Assembly: GCF_000297095.1 (NCBI RefSeq)
Contig: NZ_AEEA01000057.1
Location: forward strand, 17,974 to 81,973
Origin: Treponema primitia ZAS-1
GTDB lineage: Bacteria; Spirochaetota; Spirochaetia; Treponematales; Breznakiellaceae
DNA length: 64,000 nucleotides
Direction: 5' to 3'
The notes beneath the pieces were generated by a model, which saw only the letters and a list, made by a program, of their open reading frames with translations, had not been told where the DNA came from and searched no databases. Positions within the stretch are counted from its first letter, which is position 1. Each line of letters opens with the position of its first letter. This document shows positions 17,950-27,656 of the stretch, piece by piece. A program made the translations under genes and the position numbers.

Positions 17950-18651
17950 TTAGGCGATCGTGTAAAGGACTTCCAGGAGCTTCTTTTCAAGACCCGCATT
18001 GGAGGAGGAACCATAGGCCCGGTCTTCCGGGGACAAATCCACACCCTGGTCAAAAACAATACCCCCCTTACCCAGAATCAGGATGCGCCGGCCCAGGTAA
18101 ACCGCTTCCCGGGGATCGTGGGTTACCGCCACGGCAAGCCGCTGCTCCACGGCCAGCAGGGAGGAAACCATGTCCATAAGCTGGATGCGCAGGGGAATGT
18201 CCAGGGACTGAAAGGGTTCATCCATGAGGATGAGCGGGGAAGGATAGGCAAAGGCCCGGGCAATGGCTACCCGCTGGCCCTGTCCGCCGGAAAGCTCATT
18301 TGGGTAGGAACCGGCCTTTTCTTCCAGGGAGACCTTGCGTAAAAAATACATGGCCCGGTCACGGGCTTCCTTCTTCCCCAGGGTTCCCTCTATGGGGAGG
18401 CTGATATTTTCCAGGGCCGTGTACCAGGGGAGGAGGCGGTTTTCCTGAAACACAAAGGAAGCCTTCCCCCCTATTTCGACGCTGCCCACCTCCGGACGGA
18501 GGAGCCCCGCCATGAGCCTGAGCAGGGTGGTTTTACCGCAGCCCGAACTGCCTAAGATGGCCACGGGACTTTCTTCTCCAAGCTCCAGGGACATATTTTT
18601 GAAAAGGGGCTTTTCGGTAAAGCCGAAAGAAATATTCCGTATGGATAGGCT
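17950..18651 (-). CDS. ABC transporter ATPase, nitrate/taurine/NMT1 type
   Basis: 233 residues from the ATG at 18651, which overlaps the permease stop as ATGA. An open extension of 18 codons to 18705 is unlikely to be used. Walker A GSSGCGKTTLL, Q-loop FVFQENRLLPW, signature LSGGQGQRVAIARA, Walker B LILMDEP and switch VTHDPREAV are all intact. This is the SsuB/TauB/ThiZ-like subfamily, energising uptake with the adjacent permease and lipoprotein-like binding protein. Substrate unknown. Confidence 0.88.
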   Translation of the reverse strand, partial: SLSIRNISFGFTEKPLFKNMSLELGEESPVAILGSSGCGKTTLLRLMAGLLRPEVGSVEIGGKASFVFQENRLLPWYTALENISLPIEGTLGKKEARDRAMYFLRKVSLEEKAGSYPNELSGGQGQRVAIARAFAYPSPLILMDEPFQSLDIPLRIQLMDMVSSLLAVEQRLAVAVTHDPREAVYLGRRILILGKGGIVFDQGVDLSPEDRAYGSSSNAGLEKKLLEVLYTIA

Positions 18652-19406
18652 CATTTCCGGAACCGCCCTTTTTTTCCGGACCGGAGGAGCGTGGAAACGG
18701 CCCATTCCGTAAAGGCGGCGGCGATCACCGTGGCCAGGGTCCAGGCGAAAAGCTCCGGTGTTTCAAGCTGGGCCTTTGCCCGCTGCATCCCCGTTCCCAG
18801 GGCAAGCAGGGGCTGCACTAATACTTCCGAAGCCACCACCACCTTCCAGCAAAGTGACAGGGAACTCCGCATTCCCCCAAGGATAAAGGGCATGATAGCC
18901 GGAATATAGAGGCGCCGAATGGTTTCCTGCCGGGATAATCCGTAGAGGGTAAAAAGTTCCCGAAGCTTAGGATCCACCGAACGTATCCCTACAATGGTAT
19001 TGGCGGCCATTACCGGAAAGACCATGAGGAAGGCGGTAAACACCGGGGTCCGCTCGGAACCAAAAACCAGGAAGGCGATGAGGATAACCGACATCACCGG
19101 TGTGGCGGCGATAACCGAAAACAGGGGCGCTAAAAACGCATTGACCCGCTTGTCCAGCCCCGCCAGGATCCCTACCGCCACCCCCAGGGGAACTGAAAGC
19201 AGAATCCCTAACAGGACCCGGAGAAAACTTCCCCCCAGGGCGCCGAGGAAACGCCCGGTTTGTACCAGCGTGAAGAAGCGCCGTATAACCAGTACAGGGC
19301 CGGGGAATATAAGATAAGACCCGGATACACGGGCGCCGATTTCCCAGACCGCAAGAAAAGTGACAACCCCGGCCAGGCTCCACCAATACTGTTTTCTAGA
19401 ACCCAA
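18651..19406 (-). CDS. ABC transporter permease, SsuC/TauC/ThiX-like
   Basis: The real protein begins about where VSTLGSRKQYWWSLAGVV appears. The open frame continues upstream to 19643 only as an out-of-frame shadow of the binding-protein gene. TTG at 19404-19406 gives 251 residues and overlaps the preceding stop by 11 bases. Around six membrane segments are visible, with the EAA-type coupling loop LFTLYGLSRQETIRRLYIPA. Couples to the ATPase encoded immediately downstream. Confidence 0.82.
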   Translation of the reverse strand: MGSRKQYWWSLAGVVTFLAVWEIGARVSGSYLIFPGPVLVIRRFFTLVQTGRFLGALGGSFLRVLLGILLSVPLGVAVGILAGLDKRVNAFLAPLFSVIAATPVMSVILIAFLVFGSERTPVFTAFLMVFPVMAANTIVGIRSVDPKLRELFTLYGLSRQETIRRLYIPAIMPFILGGMRSSLSLCWKVVVASEVLVQPLLALGTGMQRAKAQLETPELFAWTLATVIAAAFTEWAVSTLLRSGKKGRFRK

Positions 19407-20369
19407 GGTAGAAACTATCCGCCGGCAGGCTGCCCCCGATTGAAACGGGAGAAAATTCCAAGAAGGTTCTATAGAGGGCTTCCAGAGAAGGCCGGGCTTC
19501 TCTGACGGGGATAAACACATAATTACTGCGGGGTATGGCGGCGCTAACCACCGGGGCCCGCAGCCCCAAATCATGTTTTTCCACCAGGGTTCCCGCTTCC
19601 CGGGGATTGGCGACCACCCATTCGATAGACGCTTGCAGGGCATTGAGGACAGCCTGCACCGCGGCGGGTTCCGCCTTGGCGTAATCGGCGTCCACCACCA
19701 GGACCGTCATGGGGTAGTTACCGGAGGCGGCGCTTCCTGTGGCGGAGCGCCACTCAGCCTGGATATCACCCACCAGACGGAGATCCGGCTTTCCGCTCCG
19801 GGCCATGGTGGCGAAGGGTTCCGGCAGCAGGGCTGTGGAGATACGGCCGACGATAAGGGACTGGGCAATTTCGGGATAGGCCAGGGCATAGCTCAACTGC
19901 AGGTCCCGGTCGGGGTTAAGCCCCTTGGAAAGGAGTATGCGCCGGAAAACATAGTCCGGGGTGGCGCCCTGGCCGGCAACTTCCACCGACTTACCCCGAG
20001 GTCGGCTATGCTGCGGATAGCGCTGTCGCTGGTTAACAGGCTCAGCATCCCCGTACCGGTAACCGCAGCGATTTGGAGGGGCTTCCCGGTGGAGGCGATC
20101 TTGGCCGCCACATTGGGGGGAAGCATCCCCACCTTCGCTTCCCCGGAGATGAACTTAGCCGCCATGAGATCCGCCTGGGCCAGGGCTTCCAACCGTACCG
20201 GAACGCCGCCCACGAGGGGGGGACTTTCAAAGAGCCGGATCATGGAAACACCCGAGGGGCCCTTGATAGCGTAAATCGTCAATGGCTGGGTGGTCTGGGC
20301 GCTTACTATGCCTGTTAAGCCCAGGAGGAGGGCGGCGAAAAATGTTAGGATGCGGATAGGTTTATTCAT
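19396..20369 (-). pseudogene. NMT1/TauA-like substrate-binding protein, frame broken once
   Basis: A signal peptide follows the ATG at 20369 (MNKPIRILTFFAALLLGLTG). The body PLTIYAIKGPSGVSMIRLFE...VGMLPPNVAAKIAS...SIADL runs to about 20000. The correct continuation RGKSVEVAGQGATPDYVFRR is in the next frame. Restoring one base near 19994-20000 (CTCGGGG, expected CTCCGGGG) joins the two halves into a ~325-residue protein ending SLPADSFYLGF. Either a one-base consensus error or a recently inactivated gene. With the downstream permease and ATPase it forms an importer of unknown ligand. There is no Shine-Dalgarno, but TATACT lies just upstream of the ATG, so a near-leaderless mRNA is possible. Confidence 0.85.
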
Positions 20370-20449
20370 GTATATAAGTATAACAGAAAAAAGGAGAGTG
20401 AAAAGGGAGAGGATAGGAACATCCTCCTCCCCCCGGAACACCCGCCGCT

Positions 20450-20863
20450 TTACAGGAGCAGATACAAGACCTCATCACCGTGGGCGCCGGTCAGTTTCTG
20501 GTCCACGGGGTTTACCACCAGATCCAAGCCCTCAAGGGGGATTGCGCCGAGCAGGGTCTCCCCGTTTTCGGAGGCGACTAATGCCTGGCACGATGCCGAC
20601 CGGTCTTTCCAGTGGACGGTGACGGGCTCGGTCAATTTGCAAACCGCTTTGGTGTCATTGCCCAGGGTTGCCTCGCTTGTTTTTTCAACCTCAAGCCCCA
20701 GCTGCTGACGGAGCCCTTCGTTGATTACCAGGGTTATCGCGCCGGTGTCAACTATGGCCCGCACGGTTATTGCGCGGACCTCTTCCGGCTTGATATACCC
20801 GCGCTTGGCATTCCCCACGTCAATGGCGTTCTTTAAAGTGATTTCCTCATACACGGTTCCCAT
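20450..20863 (-). CDS. Retropepsin-like (clan AA) aspartic protease
   Basis: 137 residues with the single catalytic motif of retroviral-type proteases, AIVDTGAITLVI, and a second hydrophobic-Gly flap/turn region TLLGAIPLEGLDLVV. Such one-domain proteins act as homodimers. Preceded by GAGAGGT as ribosome-binding site. Not obviously linked to neighbours. The natural substrate is unknown. Confidence 0.75.
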   Translation of the reverse strand: MGTVYEEITLKNAIDVGNAKRGYIKPEEVRAITVRAIVDTGAITLVINEGLRQQLGLEVEKTSEATLGNDTKAVCKLTEPVTVHWKDRSASCQALVASENGETLLGAIPLEGLDLVVNPVDQKLTGAHGDEVLYLLL

Positions 20864-21191
20864 CGTTCTACCTCTCTGTTTACTCTACTATACTTTGGGG
20901 GTTCCGGCAAACTGCCGGAGGACCAGCACGATCCTGCTATCCCCTGCACCCTCTATGCGACCACCGTATAGGGCGCTTTAGCGGAAAACAAAAAAAGCCA
21001 GAGAAACCGTCTTGTTTTCGAGAATTTTGCAACTTCCTTACGGAACTTGCTTGTCAGGGGATAACCGCCATCGTGGGGTTGCTTTGCATAAACGCCTCTG
21101 AAAGACATACGGGGGCATGGTGTTTTTTGCTTGAGCCTTGGCGAAAAAATCGAAAAAAAATATTCTTTTGGCATTCCCGGTTATACAGACC
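20864..21191 (-). other. 328-bp gap between fliJ and the protease gene, no supported gene
   Basis: Contains a short stem CCGGCA/TGCCGG near 20902-20916 and several A/T runs. A 73-codon minus-strand ORF (20953-21174, starting MPKEYFFSIF) has no clear ribosome-binding site and no family features. I treat it as doubtful. No RNA gene recognised. Confidence 0.4.
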
Positions 21192-21623
21192 TTACTGTGT
21201 CCGCGTCATTCTCGCAGCGATATCGTCCAGCTCCTTGTTTTCTTCAGCCTGGGCGAATTTCCGGTACTCGGCCTTACGCTTGTCTTTAATCTTGTCCAGG
21301 ACCTTGCGTTCACGGGAGGCTTCCAGAAAGATATCCCGCTTTTCCGCTACCACCAGTTCCGCCCGGGCGGCGTCCATGAGGAGCTTATCCCGGGTTTGAT
21401 CGAGCCGGAGTATGTACCGGTCGTAGTTTTGCATTTCCGCTAAACCGTTTCCCGGGGCGAAACGTTTCGCCGCAGCATCGAACCGATCCTCTGCCACAGC
21501 GGCAATGCGCTGCTCTATCAGGGTCAGGGCGCCCACGGCCTTGCCCAGTTCTATTTCCGCTTCACGTTCCGCGTATTCCCGCAGTTCCAATACCCGCTGG
21601 AGGCCGAATCTAAAACGCTTCAT
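21192..21623 (-). CDS. fliJ: Flagellar export chaperone FliJ
   Basis: 143 residues, highly charged and predicted coiled coil throughout, beginning MKRFRFGLQRVLELREYAEREAEIELG, which is the typical FliJ start. FliJ is the gamma-like stalk of the flagellar export ATPase and recycles export chaperones. Overlaps the fliI stop by 4 bases. Last gene of the flagellar run. Confidence 0.88.
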   Translation of the reverse strand: MKRFRFGLQRVLELREYAEREAEIELGKAVGALTLIEQRIAAVAEDRFDAAAKRFAPGNGLAEMQNYDRYILRLDQTRDKLLMDAARAELVVAEKRDIFLEASRERKVLDKIKDKRKAEYRKFAQAEENKELDDIAARMTRTQ

Positions 21624-22990
21624 ACCTGATACCGGGATAGTTCTTCTTCGGGGATCTCCATGTCCGCGATTTTACCCAGGACCCGGAGGCTGTCTGCCAC
21701 CGCAGTTTTTTCTTCTACGGTCTGCATGAGAAACTGTTCGATAAGTTCCCGCTTGGCGATGGCTTCATCAATCGCCGGATTTGAACCGGCATGGTAGGCC
21801 CCTACATTGATCAGATCCTCCGCTTCGGCATAGACCGCCATGAGACGGCGTATATAGCCCACCACTTTTACCGTAACCGGTCCGGATACGACGGGAGCCA
21901 ACCGGGATATGCTGGCGAGGACGTCAATGGCGGGATAGTGGTAACGCTGCGCCAGGCTGCGGGAAAGGATGATATGGCCGTCCAGGATTCCCCGTACCGT
22001 GTCCGCAACCGGTTCGTCCATGTCGTCCCCATCCACAAGGATAGTGTAGAAGCCGGTGATGGTTCCCTTGTCGGAGGTACCGCAGCGTTCCAGCAGCTTC
22101 GGCATGGAGTCGAACATACTGGGGGTATAGCCCCGGGTTGCCGGCGGCTCGCCTATGGCCAGGCCGATTTCACGCTGAGCCCGGGCAAAACGGGTAACCG
22201 AATCGAAGAGGAGCATCACGTCCAGGCCCTGGTCGCGGAAGTATTCCGCCACCGCAGTGGCCGTGTATGCGCCTCTTAGCCGCGCCAGGGGAGGCGAATT
22301 GGAGGGAGTTACAATAATTACGCTGCGGGCCAGGCCTTCAGGTCCCAGGTCCCGTTCTATAAATTCGTTTACCTCACGGCCGCGCTCACCGATGAGGGCC
22401 ACCACGTTTACATCAGCATTGGTGTTCCGGGCTATCATCCCCAGGAGGGTGGACTTCCCCACCCCGGAACCGGCGAAGATCCCCATGCGCTGTCCCCGGC
22501 CTACCGCCAGCATACCGTCTATGGCCCTGACCCCCGTAACGAGACGCTCCTTTATCCGCCGGCGTTTCAGCGGATCCGGAGGGCTGGCAATGGCAGGATA
22601 ATGTACGGGGGATTCTATTTCACCCTTATCGTCAGCGGGACGGCCCATGGCATCCAGGACCCGGCCCAGCAGTTTTGGTGAAACCGGTACCCCCAGTTGA
22701 TCCCCCGAAGCGATTACCCGGTTGCCTATCTCTATACCTTCAATTTCCTCGTAGGCCATAAGCTGGACCACGCCGCCGGAGAGCCCCACCACCTCCGCCC
22801 GGATGATCCCCTTACCCCGGGGAACTTCAATGCGGCACACTTCTCCTATCACCGCTTGAGGACCGATGCTTTCGATGAGTATGCCCTGGACCTTTATAAC
22901 ATGGCCCACATATTTTATGGTTTCCGTTTCTTCCGCTGTTTCGAGGTACTTCTCTAAGATTGCTTCCATAATCCGCCCCTTAATTGGCAA
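21620..22990 (-). CDS. fliI: Flagellum-specific export ATPase
   Basis: 456 residues, F1-beta-like. Walker A GIFAGSGVGKSTLLG, Walker B region LDVMLLFDSVTRFARAQREIGL and PPATRGYTPSMFDSMPKLLERCG are diagnostic for FliI. Forms the hexamer at the base of the type III export gate with FliH and FliJ. Overlaps fliH by 11 bases. Confidence 0.97.
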   Translation of the reverse strand: MPIKGRIMEAILEKYLETAEETETIKYVGHVIKVQGILIESIGPQAVIGEVCRIEVPRGKGIIRAEVVGLSGGVVQLMAYEEIEGIEIGNRVIASGDQLGVPVSPKLLGRVLDAMGRPADDKGEIESPVHYPAIASPPDPLKRRRIKERLVTGVRAIDGMLAVGRGQRMGIFAGSGVGKSTLLGMIARNTNADVNVVALIGERGREVNEFIERDLGPEGLARSVIIVTPSNSPPLARLRGAYTATAVAEYFRDQGLDVMLLFDSVTRFARAQREIGLAIGEPPATRGYTPSMFDSMPKLLERCGTSDKGTITGFYTILVDGDDMDEPVADTVRGILDGHIILSRSLAQRYHYPAIDVLASISRLAPVVSGPVTVKVVGYIRRLMAVYAEAEDLINVGAYHAGSNPAIDEAIAKRELIEQFLMQTVEEKTAVADSLRVLGKIADMEIPEEELSRYQV

Positions 22991-23960
22991 TAGCGGACAA
23001 GGATGGCGCCCCGGCAGATGAGGCCTTGGGTTTCGTCTTTATCGGGGACATTTCCAGGATCTTCGCCTCAAGCTCCGCAAGCTGGCTGCTAATCCGGGCG
23101 TCTATTTCGCCGAAATCGGTTTCAATGATACAACCGCCGGGATCAACCGTGGAATCCTCCGCCACCTGTACGCCCTTTACCCCTTCTATCTGCTTAATAA
23201 AACTGTTGATATGATCCGTGGTGAGTTTCACATCCCGGAGGTTAACCCGGATAATGATATTACCATGGCTTTTTATCTTGCGCAGGGCCTGAACTACATT
23301 TTCCCTGACCACGCCCTCCTGGGTCTCGGAGATAATCTTTATAACCTTACGGGTCATGAGCAGCACCAAATCTACGATCTGCTGTTCGCTTTCCACGAGT
23401 ATCTCTTCCCGGCGGCTCTGGGCCCGTTCCAGCACAGTTTGGATACGTTCAATCAGACGGTCCATTTCGGCCCTGCCTTCGGTATATCCTGCTTCCCGGC
23501 CTTCCTTTAAACCCGCGTCCACCGCTTCCTTACGTGCATTGTCGAAGTTAGCCTGGGCGGTAGTTTCAAGCTCCGCCGCCTTTTGCTTTGCCTCGGCAAG
23601 AATTTTCTCCGCCTCCGCTTCCGCCTGCTGTTTTATCTGCTGAGCCTCATCACTTAAACGGACAACTTCTTCGCCGGCGCTTGCCTGGGCTGTGCTTATT
23701 ATCGCATCCGCCCGATCCCGGGCTTCCTGGATCATGCCCTCCCGTTCTTCGTCCCAGTGGGACTTGAACAGCTCCGCCTCCCGCCTGAGGTCATCCGCGG
23801 TGGGGCCGATAAATTCCGGCATATCAGGAATTTCGTCCAGTTCTTCCAGGGCCGGCCCCAGGTTAAGGGCCATTTCCGCGTAAGCCTGGGGAGATTCCAG
23901 AATAACCTTTTCGTTGCTGAGTATAAGCTCCCCGGGCCTGAAAACCGCCTTGTTAATCAT
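22980..23960 (-). CDS. fliH: Flagellar assembly protein FliH
   Basis: 326 residues, longer than E. coli FliH (235) because of an N-terminal region and a long Ala/Glu/Gln-rich coiled coil (~80-190, e.g. QQAEAEAEKILAEAKQKAAELE). The C-terminal domain (VLLMTRKVIKIISETQEGVV...SSQLAELEAKILEM) matches the FliI-binding end. Negative regulator and membrane anchor of the export ATPase. Overlaps fliG by 4 bases. Confidence 0.9.
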   Translation of the reverse strand: MINKAVFRPGELILSNEKVILESPQAYAEMALNLGPALEELDEIPDMPEFIGPTADDLRREAELFKSHWDEEREGMIQEARDRADAIISTAQASAGEEVVRLSDEAQQIKQQAEAEAEKILAEAKQKAAELETTAQANFDNARKEAVDAGLKEGREAGYTEGRAEMDRLIERIQTVLERAQSRREEILVESEQQIVDLVLLMTRKVIKIISETQEGVVRENVVQALRKIKSHGNIIIRVNLRDVKLTTDHINSFIKQIEGVKGVQVAEDSTVDPGGCIIETDFGEIDARISSQLAELEAKILEMSPIKTKPKASSAGAPSLSAIAN

Positions 23961-25015
23961 ACTACTAACTCATCCTCACCGGCGCGGGCAACCACAATTT
24001 CACCGGTCTCTTCCAGATGCCGGATGATGGACACGATCTTCTGCTGGGCTTCCTCAACATCCTTAAGCCGTACCGGTCCCATGAACTCCATATCTTCCTT
24101 GAGCATCTGGGCTGCACGCTTACTCATATTCCGGAATATCTTATCCTGCACTTCCGTATCCACCGACTTGAGGGCCTTGGACAATTCCTGGGAATCCACT
24201 TCCCGCATGACCCGCTGTATGGCCCGGTCGTCCAGCATAACGATATCTTCGAATACGAACATCCGTTTCTTGATTTCCTCCGCAAGTTCCGGGTCCTCGT
24301 CTTCCAGGGCTTCGATGATCTGCTTTTCCGAAGACCGGTCTACCAGGTTCAGTATTTCTACGATGCTTTCCACACCGCCCGCAGCGGTATAATCTTCACT
24401 GGACAGGGTGGAGAGTTTCTTTTCCAAAACCCGTTCTACCTCCCGGAGCACTTCCGGGCTCGTACGGTCCATGGTGGCGATACGCCGGGCCACATCGCTC
24501 TGCACCTCATGGGGGAGGTTCTGCAGAATGATTGAAGCCTTATTCGGTTCCAGGTACGCCAGGATAAGGGCGATAGTCTGGGGATGCTCCTGCTGGATAA
24601 AGTTAAGAAGATGCGCAGGATCCGTGCGGCGTATAAAGTCAAAGGGCCGGACCTGGAGGCTGGACGTAAGGCGGTTGATAATATCAATGGCCTTCTGGCT
24701 TCCCAGGGATTTTTCCAGAAGTTCCCGGGCGTAGTCGATACCCCCGGTGGTGATAAACTCGTTGGCCATCATGAGTTCCTGGAACTCTATGAGGACCGCT
24801 TCCTTCTGGGCCGGCTCTATGGTTTCAAGCCGGGCAATCTCGAAGGTGAGTGTTTCTATTTCATCTTCCCGGAGATACTTGAAGATCTCCGCGGATATTT
24901 CAGATCCAATACTTACCAGGAAAACTGCGGCCTTCTGCCGGCCGGTAAATTCCTTGGCGCCCTTCTTCTTTCCTCCGGCGGCGGCGGCTCCGCCCCCTGC
25001 AGCTGCTTTAGCCAT
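23957..25015 (-). CDS. fliG: Flagellar motor switch protein FliG
   Basis: 352 residues. After an Ala/Gly/Lys-rich N-terminus come FliG-N (GRQKAAVFLVSIGSEISAEIFKYL), the middle domain with the conserved QQEHPQTIALILAYL, and the charged torque helix region in FliG-C (FVFEDIVMLDDRAIQRVMREVD). Spirochaetes often carry two FliG paralogues; this one sits in the fliF operon and is the motor-type copy by position. Starts 3 bases after fliF. Confidence 0.97.
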   Translation of the reverse strand: MAKAAAGGGAAAAGGKKKGAKEFTGRQKAAVFLVSIGSEISAEIFKYLREDEIETLTFEIARLETIEPAQKEAVLIEFQELMMANEFITTGGIDYARELLEKSLGSQKAIDIINRLTSSLQVRPFDFIRRTDPAHLLNFIQQEHPQTIALILAYLEPNKASIILQNLPHEVQSDVARRIATMDRTSPEVLREVERVLEKKLSTLSSEDYTAAGGVESIVEILNLVDRSSEKQIIEALEDEDPELAEEIKKRMFVFEDIVMLDDRAIQRVMREVDSQELSKALKSVDTEVQDKIFRNMSKRAAQMLKEDMEFMGPVRLKDVEEAQQKIVSIIRHLEETGEIVVARAGEDELVV

Positions 25016-25018
25016 ATA

Positions 25019-26725
25019 CTATTCCTCCAACAGCCAGGTTCTGATAAGCTGGGCCACATCTCCGGGATGTTCCTTCGCCATGTTGATGGCGTTCTCCTGG
25101 AGTTCCATACGTTTCCGTTCTTCCACGGACATGGAAACTTCCACACCCTGCTCTTCCGCTTCCTGGAAGGCCCGCTCCCGCATCTCCTGATGCTGCCGTG
25201 CAAGCTCCTCTTCCCGTGCCCGTCTGCGCCGCTCCATTTCCCGGGTGATCATCCTGAAGGCGATAAACCCGATGAGCAGTAACGCTACTCCCGAAAGCAA
25301 TATCAGGATGGTGGTCTGCATCTGCTTCTGCCGGAAATACTCGGCGTCCTCGTCGGCAAACTGCTTGGTCCGGTCAAAACGGATATTCTGTACCGTCACC
25401 GAATCTCCCCGGGCGGCGCTGAAGCCGATGGCATCCTGGATCAGAGCCTGGGCGGCTTTGAGATCCTCCGGCGCTACCGGGGCGTATTCCCGTTCCAGGG
25501 AACCGTCTTCCAGTATCACGGGGTTCTTCTTTTCATCATACTTCAATTTCCAGGTCCCGTCGATATTCACCGATATGGTTACCCGGTCGATGCCGGGGCT
25601 TTTTTCTTCCTCAATGCGGCGGCTGTTAATTTCCTCATTATGGGTAAGGGTTTTCTGTTCAACCTCCCCATAGAGGTTGCTCATATCCCGGAACGCCGGC
25701 GGCATCTGGCCCTCAACCCCCGCGGGACCTTCGGGGTTAAGCCCCGTACCCTTCCAGGCGGTACTGGACGCTGATTCGGACCGGGTAATGGACCGGGCGC
25801 TTTCGGAATCGTCATAGGAGAGGCCCGGAGTCCGGGGCTTTATGGTGATGGGATAGAATTCTTCGGTACTCACCGCCTTCTTGGACATATCCATGGCGAT
25901 CTTAATATTGAGGTCCCGTACCCGGTCGGTAGTAAAGGTGTACTGGAGGGCCTTAAGCACCGTAGCCCGGTATTTAGTCTCCAGGCCCTGGACCAGCTTG
26001 GTTTCCCGCTCAATAACTGCCAGCCGGTCGAATTCCGCCATGCCCGCAAAATCGTTGAGCACCAGACCGTTCTGATCCGCAATAACGATATTATCGTCAC
26101 GAAGTCCTTCCACAGCAAATTTGAGTATCTTCTGGATGCCCTCTATTTTTTTACGGTTCGCCGTAATATCGCTCATGAGCTTGGGGGTAATGATAACGCT
26201 GGCGGTAACCGGATTCTGGTCCGATGCAAAAAGTTCCCGCTCAGGCATAACGATAGTAACATTGGCGTCGTCCACATCATCCAGGGATTTTATGTGATCC
26301 GTAACCATCTGGGTAATGGCCCGCCGGAGGTTAACATTCCGTTCAAAATCGGTGATGGTCCACCGGTCCCGGTCGAAGATGGCCCAGGGATCGGTTCCTG
26401 CGGGAATCATGTCTTCCCGGATAAGGATGGACCGGATCCGCTGGGCGGTCTTGGCGTCCTCCACCATGATAACCCCCGCGGCGTTGACCGTGGTCTTTAC
26501 CCCTTCCTCGTTGATCCTGGTGATGATCCGGTCCCGGTCATTTTCATCTTTAATGGGAACGTCAATAACCGGTACCATGGTGGGTGCGGAAGAAACCGTT
26601 ACCAGGGCGATAAGCCCGGCGATAACCGCAACGGTTATACCGATGAGGATACCCCTTTGCATCCAGGTCCACCTGCCCCACAGGCCGGTGATCTGTTCTA
26701 TAACTTTTTTAAACCATTCGTTCAT
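25019..26725 (-). CDS. fliF: Flagellar MS-ring protein
   Basis: 568 residues. An N-terminal membrane segment (~25-47, GILIGITVAVIAGLIALV), a large periplasmic part of ring-building motifs (ALEGELxxT-like region replaced by GVKTTVNAAGVIMVED), and a second membrane segment near residue 455 (TTILILLSGVALLLIGFIAF). The charged cytoplasmic C-terminus binds FliG. Normal length. Confidence 0.97.
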   Translation of the reverse strand: MNEWFKKVIEQITGLWGRWTWMQRGILIGITVAVIAGLIALVTVSSAPTMVPVIDVPIKDENDRDRIITRINEEGVKTTVNAAGVIMVEDAKTAQRIRSILIREDMIPAGTDPWAIFDRDRWTITDFERNVNLRRAITQMVTDHIKSLDDVDDANVTIVMPERELFASDQNPVTASVIITPKLMSDITANRKKIEGIQKILKFAVEGLRDDNIVIADQNGLVLNDFAGMAEFDRLAVIERETKLVQGLETKYRATVLKALQYTFTTDRVRDLNIKIAMDMSKKAVSTEEFYPITIKPRTPGLSYDDSESARSITRSESASSTAWKGTGLNPEGPAGVEGQMPPAFRDMSNLYGEVEQKTLTHNEEINSRRIEEEKSPGIDRVTISVNIDGTWKLKYDEKKNPVILEDGSLEREYAPVAPEDLKAAQALIQDAIGFSAARGDSVTVQNIRFDRTKQFADEDAEYFRQKQMQTTILILLSGVALLLIGFIAFRMITREMERRRRAREEELARQHQEMRERAFQEAEEQGVEVSMSVEERKRMELQENAINMAKEHPGDVAQLIRTWLLEE

Positions 26726-26770
26726 ATTCCCCTCCCCAGAAGAACGGCGCTAATGCGCCCTGTATATGTA

Positions 26771-27169
26771 CTATCTCGTATTAATTATATCCTTCCACCC
26801 CTGGACCACGCGGCTGAGCACGGTCCTGGCTATGTTCAATGACATGCTGGCCTTGGCCTGGGCAATGGTAATATCCTGGGGGTCCATGGAGCCCGGATCG
26901 GTGATGGCCTTTTGGACCAGATCTGCGGAAAACTGCTGCTCCGCACTAACCTTGTCCAATGCCCGGAGCATCACATCCTCAAAGCTGCCGCTGCGAAGTA
27001 CCGCCTCGGAACCAATCATGTTGCCCATTTCGGATATTACCGATCCCCTGCCCTGGGCGATATTGCCGCCTATGGAAAAGGGGCCGCCCTGGGGTACCAT
27101 GTGCTTGGGATTCGTTATTGCCATGGGGACCTTATCCCCACTTACCAGTTCAGGTTTGTAAATATTCAT
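26771..27169 (-). CDS. fliE: Flagellar hook-basal body protein FliE
   Basis: 132 residues. The C-terminal FliE signature is visible: FEDVMLRALDKVSAEQQFSADLVQKAITDPGSMDPQDITIAQAKA (given here in part), then LNIARTVLSRVVQGWKDIINTR. It joins the MS ring to the proximal rod. About 20 bases after flgC and 45 bases before fliF. Confidence 0.93.
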   Translation of the reverse strand: MNIYKPELVSGDKVPMAITNPKHMVPQGGPFSIGGNIAQGRGSVISEMGNMIGSEAVLRSGSFEDVMLRALDKVSAEQQFSADLVQKAITDPGSMDPQDITIAQAKASMSLNIARTVLSRVVQGWKDIINTR

Positions 27170-27189
27170 CTATCCCCTCCCCTATACTT

Positions 27190-27648
27190 TTATCTGCTGC
27201 CTATCTCAAGGGCCCGCAGAAACATTGTTTTAGATCCGTCAATAATAGAAGCGTTCGCTTCATAGGCCCGGGATGCGGCGATCATATCCACCATTTCGGT
27301 GACCACATCCACGTTGGGCATCTCCACATACCCCGCCCGGGGCCCGGTCTGTATCGCATCGGGGTGGGTGGGATCGTATACCAGCCGGTTCGGTGTGGTA
27401 TCCTTCTGGATTTCCGCAACCCTGACCCCCTTACCAGGTCCGCCGTCCATCATGTCCGGCAGGAAGGGGGAACGCCAGAAGGGCTGTTCCGCCTTTGGCC
27501 GTAATACCACCCGGCTCCTGCGGAAGGGGCCGCCCTCGGCGGTGCGGGTGGTGGAGGCGTTAGCGATGTTGTCGGCGATCACATCGGAACGGAGCCGTTC
27601 CGCAGTCATCCCTGTGGCGGCTATATTAATTGCATTGAACAATCCCAT
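27190..27648 (-). CDS. flgC: Flagellar basal-body rod protein FlgC
   Basis: 152 residues. The rod N-terminal motif is NAINIAATGMTAERLRSDVIADNIANAST, the centre is YDPTHPDAIQTGPRAGYVEMPNVDVVTEMVD (FlgC-specific PxH..A...GYV.MPNV), and the C-terminal rod helix contains ASRAYEANASIID. Follows flgB by 8 bases. Confidence 0.96.
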   Translation of the reverse strand: MGLFNAINIAATGMTAERLRSDVIADNIANASTTRTAEGGPFRRSRVVLRPKAEQPFWRSPFLPDMMDGGPGKGVRVAEIQKDTTPNRLVYDPTHPDAIQTGPRAGYVEMPNVDVVTEMVDMIAASRAYEANASIIDGSKTMFLRALEIGSR

Positions 27649-27656
27649 ATTCTATC

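Noticed and set aside
18651..19643. Long N-terminus of the permease frame
   Set aside because: The first ~79 codons read the binding-protein gene in another frame and show no membrane segment; the start was moved to 19406.
20953..21174. 73-codon ORF between fliJ and the protease gene
   Set aside because: No ribosome-binding site, no recognisable domain and no operon context; kept only as a doubtful mention.
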